A stretch of 33,435 bases of DNA from Prevotella sp. (GTDB lineage Bacteria; Bacteroidota; Bacteroidia; Bacteroidales; Bacteroidaceae): assembly GCA_016285245.1 (NCBI GenBank), contig JAEEQH010000031.1, positions 1 to 33,435 of the forward strand, written 5' to 3'. This document shows positions 23,005 to 30,180 of this stretch, one piece after another (within the stretch, counting starts at the first letter, position 1; each line of letters starts with the position of its first letter). The notes below the pieces were generated by a model. The model did not search any database and was not told the origin of the DNA. It saw only the letters and a list, made by a program, of their open reading frames with translations. The position numbers were made by a program, and so were the translations under genes.

Positions 23005-24411
23005 ATGACCATCAAAGAACTCTACAAGCTCTATCAAGAGCATCCATGCATCACCACCGACAGCCGCGACTGCCCCGAAGGCAGCATCTTCCTAGCTTTG
23101 AAAGGTGACAATTTCAACGGCAACCAGTTTGCCCTTCAGGCACTCGAGAAAGGCTGTAGCTATGCCATCGTTGACGAGGCAGTAGCCCCCCCTTCATCCC
23201 CCGCCCTCATCAGGGTCTCCGACTGTCTCCAGACATTCAAGGACCTGGCACGCGAGCACCGCCGCCAGTTCCATATCCCCGTCATCGCCATCACCGGCAC
23301 CAACGGTAAGACGACAACGAAGGAGCTCATCGCCTCCGTCCTGCAGAAGAAGTACAACGTCCTTTACACCCAGGGCAACTTCAACAATGACGTCGGCGTG
23401 CCCAAGACGCTGTTTCGTCTGACCGCGGAGCACGACATCGCCGTCATCGAGATGGGGGCCTCACACCCCGGCGACATCAAGACGCTGGCTGAGACGGCAG
23501 AGCCGACCTGCGGGCTCATCACCAATGTGGGACGCGCCCACCTGCAGGGTTTCGGCTCGTTCAAGAACGTGGTGAAGACCAAGGGCGAGCTTTACGACTA
23601 CCTCGGGCGCCGCGGAGAGAGTCTGGTGTTCCTGAATGTCGACAACGAGCGGCTCTGCGACATCCTTCCCGACAACGTATGGGTAGCCCCCTACTCTACC
23701 AATATCGACAATGTCGAGGGTTGCACCGTCGGCGAGGTCGTCTCCTGCGCCCCGTTCCTCAAGTTCCGCTGGCGCGAGAGCGACACTAATCTCGAGGAAC
23801 GAGGAACGAGGAACGAGGAACGTGGGGACTGTCCCAGCTGTGAGGAGCAAAGCGGATTACAGGGGGACTGTCCCCGTGATTCTGAGCCTGTCTGGTACGA
23901 AGTGCAGACGCAGCTCATCGGTTCGTATAACATCGACAACATGATGGCGGCCATCGCCGTGGGACTGAACTTCGGCGTCGATCCTGCCGACATCAACGCG
24001 GCGCTGGAGGGCTACAAGCCGTCGAACAACCGTTCGCAGCTGACCGTCACCGCCAAGAACCGTCTCGTCGTCGATGCCTATAACGCCAACCCCTCGTCTA
24101 TGCGCGCCGCCCTGGACAACTTCCGTCAGATGGACGTCACGCCGAAGATGGTCATCCTCGGCGAGATGCGCGAGTTGGGCAACTCCAGCCACAAGGAGCA
24201 CCAGAAGCTCGTGGCACAGCTTGCCGAAAGCAACCTCGACGAGGTGTGGCTCGTTGGCGACGAGTACACCGACCTTCCCGCAGCCTTCCGCCATTTCCAC
24301 GATGTCGACGAGGTGAAAGCCGCCATCGCCCAGCAGCAGCCCTCGGGCTATCACATCCTCATTAAGGGCAGCAACAGCACCCGTCTCTATCAACTTCCGG
24401 AACTACTCTAA
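23005..24411 (+). CDS. murF: UDP-N-acetylmuramoyl-tripeptide--D-alanyl-D-alanine ligase with a repeat-derived insert
   Basis: Adds the D-Ala-D-Ala made by Ddl to the UDP-MurNAc-tripeptide. Of 468 residues, 1-90 form the substrate domain (CITTDSRDCPEGSIFLALKG), ITGTNGKTTTKELI near 98-111 is the ATP loop, then GNFNNDVGVP, EMGASHPGDIKTLAE, TNVGRAHLQGFGS, IGSYNIDNMMAAIAVG, DAYNANPSSMRAAL and GEMRELG. Between WRE and WYEV, residues about 262-294 are an Arg/Glu/Cys-rich insert encoded by GAGGAAC repeats and two copies of GGGGACTGTCCC. Homologues I recall lack it. Its own -7 box is at 22978-22985. Confidence 0.94.
   Translation: MTIKELYKLYQEHPCITTDSRDCPEGSIFLALKGDNFNGNQFALQALEKGCSYAIVDEAVAPPSSPALIRVSDCLQTFKDLAREHRRQFHIPVIAITGTNGKTTTKELIASVLQKKYNVLYTQGNFNNDVGVPKTLFRLTAEHDIAVIEMGASHPGDIKTLAETAEPTCGLITNVGRAHLQGFGSFKNVVKTKGELYDYLGRRGESLVFLNVDNERLCDILPDNVWVAPYSTNIDNVEGCTVGEVVSCAPFLKFRWRESDTNLEERGTRNEERGDCPSCEEQSGLQGDCPRDSEPVWYEVQTQLIGSYNIDNMMAAIAVGLNFGVDPADINAALEGYKPSNNRSQLTVTAKNRLVVDAYNANPSSMRAALDNFRQMDVTPKMVILGEMRELGNSSHKEHQKLVAQLAESNLDEVWLVGDEYTDLPAAFRHFHDVDEVKAAIAQQQPSGYHILIKGSNSTRLYQLPELL
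23794..23875. repeat. In-frame heptads plus two palindromes in murF
   Basis: Four perfect copies of GAGGAAC (23794-23821), then GGGGACTGTCCC (23824-23835) and the perfect odd palindrome GGGGACTGTCCCC (23863-23875). All are translated within murF. Confidence 0.85.
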
Positions 24412-24426
24412 AGCATCAAAGAGGCT

Positions 24427-26106
24427 ATGATAAAAAAGTACGCTTTACTACTGTTGGCGATTGTCACACAGACGACTATCGCTACTGCCCAGGAGACGGC
24501 ACCCGCCTATGAGGTGATTCACGAGACCGACACCGTCTGGCACTTCGGTACGGAGAGCATCTTCCTCTTCAGCCGTCCCATGCACCGCATCGACATTGCG
24601 TACCCGTCGACAGACCCCGAGGGCAACGACGCAACGCTGAGCGGTTACATTGCCATACCCACCGACGTGCTCAATGGCGAACAGCCCTGCGACGGCGTGG
24701 TGCTGATGAACCACTACACGCAGATGAGCTACGATGGTGCCCCCACCCGCGGCAATGCCCAGGGCGAAGACATCGTCTTTGCCAATCCACTGAGTCCCAA
24801 CTATATCCAGGTGGGTAGCGACTTCTACGGCTTCGGCATCACCGAAGGCAAGGGCCAGTGGTACTGTTTCGGCGATGCCAACGCCCAGGCCAGCATCGAC
24901 TGTCTGCTAGCAGCACGCAAGCTGTTGGACGACCGCAAGATCAGTCAGGGTCGTTTCCTCATCAATGCCGGCTACTCCTCGGGCGGATACGACGCCATTG
25001 CAACGCAGAAGCTGCGCGACATGAAGTACCGCGACGTCATCTCCTTCGACAAGACCTTTGTCGGCGGCTTGCCTTTCGACATGGAGACGGCTTTCGACGA
25101 CTATCTCGCCATCAAGGACCAGCCAGGCCGCTTCTTCGGACTACTCATGGTGCTCGACAGCTATAACCGCCACGCCCATCTAGGGCTGAAGACGGAGGAG
25201 ATGCTGAAGGAGCCCTGGGCCTCGAAGTTCGATGAATGGATGAACAGCGGCCAATACAAAACCTCCGACATCTTGGACGAGTTACGTCATTTGAAGCTGA
25301 CGGACATCGTCAAGGACACATTGCTCGATAGAACGTCGGAGGCGTATAAGAAGCTGCGTCAGGCTCTAAAGGATCATGAGTTGAAGAACGACTGGGTGCC
25401 CGACACGACACAAAACTACATGGTGATGCATTTGTACCGCGACATGACGGTACCTGTAGCGAGCGACCGTGCCCTGCTGACATTCCTCTCAAATTACAAG
25501 TACGAGAACGGAACCAGCCCATTGTTCCGCAAGACCATCATCCCCGAGCAGACACACCTGCAGACCAACTTTATACTCAACAGCAAGGACCACACCCTGC
25601 TCGGTGGCGTCTGCTACTACCTCGGACTGTCGGCAATGCTCACAGCCTTGCCCATTCTCTACTACGACGGTGAGCTGAACACCCACTATGCCGACCTCGT
25701 GAAGGATGCCACGCCGATGGGTATCGTCAAGACCCTCGAGGCGAAGGGCTACGACCTGAAGAGTGCCGTTAAAGGCATGGGCGGCGGAGGCGACATCTGG
25801 TCGGCCATGGCCAAGATCACAGAGATTACCGAGGCTCTCGACCGTTATCTGGAGCCCCACGACTTGACATATACCGATCTGCTGACCATGGCCGACGACA
25901 GCGGCCTGACCTTGCAGGACATCCTTGAAATCTACACTTACCTCAGCAGCGACGACAGCACCGACGCCGGGTCGCGTCAGGAGAGAGGCTCCGCCACGCA
26001 GCAGCCTCAGCTTGTGCCTGGCACACCGTCGTTCTTCTACCAACAACTGGAGAACTGGCTCCATGAGAACAACTTCGACCTCGAGTCCATCCAGCTACCG
26101 TTCTAA
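24427..26106 (+). CDS. Secreted alpha/beta-hydrolase, lipase-like
   Basis: Protein of 559 residues with a signal peptide (1-21, cleavage near ATA-QE). The GxSxG nucleophile elbow reads GYSSGGYDA with S184; VGSDFYGFGITEGKGQWY (about 129-146) and ANAQASIDCLLAARKLL (151-167) precede it, as in secreted lipase/feruloyl-esterase-like hydrolases. Conserved acid and His are likely in the VPVASDRALL and PEQTHLQTNF regions (H near 378). The C-terminal third (about 430-559) is extra and of unknown fold, with a Ser/Gln/Pro-rich linker near 515-535. The substrate is unknown. It starts 15 bp after murF and may be cotranscribed. Confidence 0.75.
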   Translation: MIKKYALLLLAIVTQTTIATAQETAPAYEVIHETDTVWHFGTESIFLFSRPMHRIDIAYPSTDPEGNDATLSGYIAIPTDVLNGEQPCDGVVLMNHYTQMSYDGAPTRGNAQGEDIVFANPLSPNYIQVGSDFYGFGITEGKGQWYCFGDANAQASIDCLLAARKLLDDRKISQGRFLINAGYSSGGYDAIATQKLRDMKYRDVISFDKTFVGGLPFDMETAFDDYLAIKDQPGRFFGLLMVLDSYNRHAHLGLKTEEMLKEPWASKFDEWMNSGQYKTSDILDELRHLKLTDIVKDTLLDRTSEAYKKLRQALKDHELKNDWVPDTTQNYMVMHLYRDMTVPVASDRALLTFLSNYKYENGTSPLFRKTIIPEQTHLQTNFILNSKDHTLLGGVCYYLGLSAMLTALPILYYDGELNTHYADLVKDATPMGIVKTLEAKGYDLKSAVKGMGGGGDIWSAMAKITEITEALDRYLEPHDLTYTDLLTMADDSGLTLQDILEIYTYLSSDDSTDAGSRQERGSATQQPQLVPGTPSFFYQQLENWLHENNFDLESIQLPF

Positions 26107-26112
26107 CAACAG

Positions 26113-26140
26113 GATTAAGAGATTGAGAGATTGAGAGATT
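26113..26140. repeat. Octad repeat GATTGAGA abutting a start codon
   Basis: GATTAAGA, GATTGAGA, GATTGAGA, GATT run up to the ATG at 26141. Confidence 0.7.
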
Positions 26141-27241
26141 ATGAAATACAGAAGATTATTCCTTGCCCTCATGATGGGCACCACCATAGCCGCCATGGCC
26201 GATAACGAGGCGCAGACGGTAAGCATCATGACACTGAATGTCGACGGACTGCCACGTAAGGTGTTGTTCTTCGACGTGAACGCCGACGGGCCGGGTTCTG
26301 CCGGCAGCGAGGTCGTCAGTGAATACATTGCCAGCAAGAATTGCGACATCGTCGCCATGCAGGAGGACTTCAACTACCGCTGGGAGATATGGTCGCGACT
26401 CTTTGCCGGATATAACCACGATGAGTGGAGCGGTGGCATCATGATGGAAGACGAACCCATCGACTACGCCCACCTGCATAACCACCGGTTCAAGGCCGAC
26501 GGTCTTAACATGGTGTGGAAGAAGGACTGCCAGTCGACAGCCTACGAGCGTGTGCCCTGGCAACAGTCGTTCGGAAAGTTCAGCCACGAGTTCGACGACA
26601 TCATCACCAAGGGCTTCCGTCGTCATGAGCTGACGCTTGCCAACGGTACCGAGATTGTCGTCTACAACATGCACATGGATGCCAGTTCCGAGCGCGACGA
26701 GTCCGTTGGCAACGACACGAAAGACCGTGAGGCTCGTCTGTCGCAGTGGCAGCAGCTGTGCCAGCACATCCTGGCACGTCTCGACAACCGTCCCATCATC
26801 GTGGCTGGAGACATGAACAGCTACTATAACCGCGACGACATACAGACGGCGTTCTTCGAGCCCCTCACTGCCTCGGGCAAGGCCACCGTCGGCGATGCCT
26901 GGATGGTGCTGCACAACGAGGGGCAATACCCTGCTCTTGGCGGCGACAAGCTAAAGTCGGAGGAGCTCGACAAGGTGCTTTATGTCAACCCCACCGTCGG
27001 CAACATTCTCATCCCTGTCAGCGCCGAACTTGATACCGATGGCTATATGCTGGACGGCAAACCCCTTGGCGACCACACCCCGCTGATAGTCACCTTCCAG
27101 TTCAGCCGCACCGACAAGACGGGCATCAGCACCGTGCAGCAGACGCGTGATGCCGAGGTATACAGCCTCAGCGGCATCCGCCAGCAGCAGCCTTCACGCG
27201 GCGTGAACATCGTCAACGGCAAGAAAGTAGCACATCCATAG
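26141..27241 (+). CDS. Secreted endonuclease/exonuclease/phosphatase-family protein with C-terminal tail domain
   Basis: Protein of 366 residues with a signal peptide (1-20). EEP fold motifs: TLNVDGLP (about 31-38), MQED (about 71-74), YNMHMDA (about 178-184), VAGDMNSYY (about 222-230) and GDHTPLIVTF (about 310-319). Metal-dependent hydrolysis of a phosphodiester is expected, but nuclease, sphingomyelinase or inositol phosphatase cannot be told apart. After GISTVQQT the last 30 residues (VYSLSGIRQQQPSRGVNIVNGKKVAHP in outline) match a short C-terminal module frequent in Prevotella secreted proteins, possibly a type IX secretion signal. Confidence 0.82.
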   Translation: MKYRRLFLALMMGTTIAAMADNEAQTVSIMTLNVDGLPRKVLFFDVNADGPGSAGSEVVSEYIASKNCDIVAMQEDFNYRWEIWSRLFAGYNHDEWSGGIMMEDEPIDYAHLHNHRFKADGLNMVWKKDCQSTAYERVPWQQSFGKFSHEFDDIITKGFRRHELTLANGTEIVVYNMHMDASSERDESVGNDTKDREARLSQWQQLCQHILARLDNRPIIVAGDMNSYYNRDDIQTAFFEPLTASGKATVGDAWMVLHNEGQYPALGGDKLKSEELDKVLYVNPTVGNILIPVSAELDTDGYMLDGKPLGDHTPLIVTFQFSRTDKTGISTVQQTRDAEVYSLSGIRQQQPSRGVNIVNGKKVAHP

Positions 27242-27247
27242 AGTGTG

Positions 27248-28150
27248 ATGAGAGACCATGCTGTGTGGATGTTCCTCGTCCTGTTCACCCTGACGGGTTG
27301 TCGAAAGGGACCAGAGACTCTAGGAACGATTGACGAGGGGCAGTCTGTGTACTACTGGCGCACAGACTTGCACCTCGACTCCACAGAGCGTGCCTTCCTG
27401 CATACTTATCATATAAAAAAGGTGTACTGCCGCTACTTCGATGTGGTGATGAAAGAGGGTGAGCCGATGCCCAACGCGACACTGCGCTTCAGCGACACGC
27501 TGCCCACTGGTATAGAGGTGGTGCCGACGGTCTACATCACCGAGGACTGCATGCACGAGCCACACCCTGGACTGGCAGCGAAGCTGGTGAAGCGTATACG
27601 ACAGATGAACGAGACAAACGACATCACGGAAGTACGGGAACTGCAGATAGACTGCGACTACACCGCCCGCAGCCGCAAGGTGTACTACGACTTCCTGAGG
27701 GAGGTCAAAGAGGAGTGGAACAAAGGTAATCATATCTCTCACCTCTCATCTCTCACTTCTCACCTTTCTACAACCATCCGTCTTCACCAACTGTCGATGC
27801 CCGTGCCACCTGTTGACTATGGCGTGCTGATGATTTACAACACGGGCGACCCGGGGAAGTTCATGGAGCGCAATCCGATACTCGACATACGCGACGTGAC
27901 ACCCTACCTGCGATGGCTGCCCGACTACCAATTGCCGTTAGCAGCAGCCTACCCCGTGTACAGCTGGCAACGCGAGATTCACGGCGTGAGGATAGAGCAC
28001 ACGGTGGAGGCCGACGAGATTCTACGGGTGAAGACAGCCGTCGAAGCGAAACGGCCGGAACTGCGACGCAGCATCATCACCTATTGTTTGGACCAAGAAA
28101 ACATCAACAGATATCAACCGGAAACGTATGAAGCGATTTATCACCATTAG
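27248..28150 (+). CDS. Uncharacterised lipoprotein with a repeat-derived insert
   Basis: Protein of 300 residues from ATG 27248 (a GTG directly before it is possible). The signal ends in LTGC (Cys18), so it is a lipoprotein. The body has YYWRTDLHLDSTERAFLHTYHIKKVYCRYFDV near 35-66 and DYGVLMIYNTGDPG near 193; it suggests an (alpha/beta) barrel-like enzyme but I do not recognise a family. Residues 161-175 (NHISHLSSLTSHLST) come from the heptad arm at 27727-27768 and repeat the peptide found in the glycosyltransferase. The 3' end overlaps the next gene by 23 nt. Confidence 0.7.
   Translation: MRDHAVWMFLVLFTLTGCRKGPETLGTIDEGQSVYYWRTDLHLDSTERAFLHTYHIKKVYCRYFDVVMKEGEPMPNATLRFSDTLPTGIEVVPTVYITEDCMHEPHPGLAAKLVKRIRQMNETNDITEVRELQIDCDYTARSRKVYYDFLREVKEEWNKGNHISHLSSLTSHLSTTIRLHQLSMPVPPVDYGVLMIYNTGDPGKFMERNPILDIRDVTPYLRWLPDYQLPLAAAYPVYSWQREIHGVRIEHTVEADEILRVKTAVEAKRPELRRSIITYCLDQENINRYQPETYEAIYHH
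27727..27768. repeat. Single heptad arm inserted in a lipoprotein gene
   Basis: Begins TAATCATATC and continues in 7-nt units TCTCACC, TCTCATC, TCTCACT, TCTCACC. Identical at 30 of 33 positions to the right arm at 4501-4533. No matching left arm was found nearby. It is read in the same frame as in the glycosyltransferase. Confidence 0.8.
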
Positions 28151-30152
28151 CCTATTGGTAGCATTATGGCACCCCATGAGTGCCTGCATCTGGTGGACCA
28201 ACCACAACAATTACCTGTTCAGCCCCTACGACCCGCAGGAGTTCCGCGACCGGGTAGAGAACACGTGCAACAACAATTGGAAGACCTACCTGGGGTCGAC
28301 AGAGGAGTACTACTGGTTTGATGCCGACGAAGCCATCAAGATAGCCCGCCGCAAGAACGACGCGCTGATGGTGACCTACATACAGAACCTGCAGAAGTAC
28401 CTGAAGTGCTCGGACGAGAAACGTCAGGAGCAGTGGGACTACCCCACAAAGCAGCAGCTGGCACAGCGCCGGCAGACGCTGCTGAACGTGCGCAGCTATG
28501 CCCAGACGAAGCTGACGAGCCGTCTGCGCTCGCAGCACGCCCTCTTGGTGATGCGCTGCAATATGCTGTTGGGCGAGCACGCCCAGAACGTCACTTTCTG
28601 GCACACCACGGGCAGTAAGTTGATTGAGAGCGTCTACCGCGACATGATGTACAACATCTATGCCGGTGCCCTCAACAACACGGGCAGCGAGCAGATAGCC
28701 GGTAAAATCTTCGCCGAACAGGGTGACTGGGCTAGTCTGATGACAATATTCTACAAGCGCCGTTCGTACCAGGCCATCCGTCAGGAGTACCTGAAGGAGC
28801 CCGACTCGCCGGTGCTGAAGTTCCTGCTCAAGGACTTCGTGAACAACGCCCAAGAGGCCATCGACGCCGATGGTCAGGAGGGAGAGATTGGCGGTAAACT
28901 ATTCATCCGCAACATCACGAAACAGGAGGCACAACAGATGTGTCAGCTCTGCCAGCAGGTGGTGCGCGAAGGCAAGACCGACGTGCCCGTGATGTGGCAG
29001 ATGGCGAAGGCGTGGCTGGAGTATCTCTTTGGCAACAAGCAGCAGGCCGTCAGCGACATCGCCATGACGGAAACGATGGAGGGTACACAGCGCATGAAGG
29101 ACAATGCGCGGGTACTGCGCTTCTATATCAACGCCGCCCAGATGGGCGATGGCAAGAAGCTTGACGACTTCGTGGCCAGCGAATTGGCGTGGCTCGGAGA
29201 CAAGACGAAGGACGAAGGCTTCTTCTTAGACGCACAGGACCGCATCGCCCATCAGGTGCTCATGAAGCGCTACGCCAGTCAGCCCGTCCGTCTGTTAGCG
29301 ATAGAGAAGGTCACCGGCTGTGGCGAATACGACCTCGGTGCTGACACTATAGATGTCCAGTGTCTCCAGCAGTACATCACCTATGCCACTACGCCCGCTA
29401 CGGCCACCACGCCCGCCCTGGACGCCTACCTGAAAGCGCGCCAGCATGCCGACCTCGACGCCCTCAACGACCTCGTCGGGACGAAGTATATGCGGCTCTG
29501 CCGCTGGGACGATGCCCTGAAGTGGCTGCAACGCGTGCCACTCGCCTACTACAAAGACAAGGGCTACGCCCCCTATGCTGCCCTGCGCAGCTTTGACATC
29601 GAGCCATGGATACAACGCCAATGGCTGAAGGACGACGTTGTCTACAGCGAGCGCCAGTGGACGCTCAAGGCCAACCCGAAGGTGACCTTTGCCACTGAGA
29701 TGCGACAGCTCGAGAGTACTACCGCCCTGCTCGACGCGAAAGCGCGCTGCCAGCGAAGCTACGACCTTGCCGTGCGCTACGCGCAGGCATCCTTCCGCGG
29801 CGACTGCTGGTTCCTGATGCGCGATGGCAAGAGCGTCATCGACACGGTACGCTGCCATGAGACCGACTTCGGCGCCAAGGCCCTCGCCCTGCTTGCTGAG
29901 GCTGCCCGCAGCAGCGACGCCACGCTGCGTCAGCGTGCCCTCTTCGCCCGCTGCTACGGCGAGCTGCACTCCTCGTGGTGGTACCGCAAGGAGTGGAACG
30001 ACAAGATTATCGACTACGAGGTCGTACCCGACAGCCGCTCGTCGCAATACCAGGCGTTTGCCGCCCTCGACGCGTACGTCCTTCAGCAGCCGGCAGCCCC
30101 CTACGTCTCCCGCTGTGACGAGTATCAGCAATGGAAAAAGATGAAGAAGTAA
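28128..30152 (+). CDS. Uncharacterised exported protein, probably a TPR-like lipoprotein
   Basis: Protein of 674 residues. A signal peptide ends in MSAC (Cys20), weakly consistent with lipidation. The rest is almost wholly helical, with short helix pairs such as MWQMAKAWLEYLFGNKQQAV, ALNDLVGTKYMRLCRWDDALKWLQ and ALALLAEAARSSDATLRQRALFARCY, i.e. a TPR/Sel1-like solenoid. An early motif NNYLFSPYDP and a late WWYRKEWNDK may be family-specific. I do not recognise a named family. The 23-nt overlap with the preceding lipoprotein gene suggests the two work together. Confidence 0.7.
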   Translation: MKRFITISLLVALWHPMSACIWWTNHNNYLFSPYDPQEFRDRVENTCNNNWKTYLGSTEEYYWFDADEAIKIARRKNDALMVTYIQNLQKYLKCSDEKRQEQWDYPTKQQLAQRRQTLLNVRSYAQTKLTSRLRSQHALLVMRCNMLLGEHAQNVTFWHTTGSKLIESVYRDMMYNIYAGALNNTGSEQIAGKIFAEQGDWASLMTIFYKRRSYQAIRQEYLKEPDSPVLKFLLKDFVNNAQEAIDADGQEGEIGGKLFIRNITKQEAQQMCQLCQQVVREGKTDVPVMWQMAKAWLEYLFGNKQQAVSDIAMTETMEGTQRMKDNARVLRFYINAAQMGDGKKLDDFVASELAWLGDKTKDEGFFLDAQDRIAHQVLMKRYASQPVRLLAIEKVTGCGEYDLGADTIDVQCLQQYITYATTPATATTPALDAYLKARQHADLDALNDLVGTKYMRLCRWDDALKWLQRVPLAYYKDKGYAPYAALRSFDIEPWIQRQWLKDDVVYSERQWTLKANPKVTFATEMRQLESTTALLDAKARCQRSYDLAVRYAQASFRGDCWFLMRDGKSVIDTVRCHETDFGAKALALLAEAARSSDATLRQRALFARCYGELHSSWWYRKEWNDKIIDYEVVPDSRSSQYQAFAALDAYVLQQPAAPYVSRCDEYQQWKKMKK

Positions 30153-30180
30153 GAAAGAAGAAATTATCATACACACTATA

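Noticed and set aside
23766..23893. Intein or domain insertion in MurF
   Set aside because: Far too short and lacking splicing motifs; the DNA is plainly tandem repeats.
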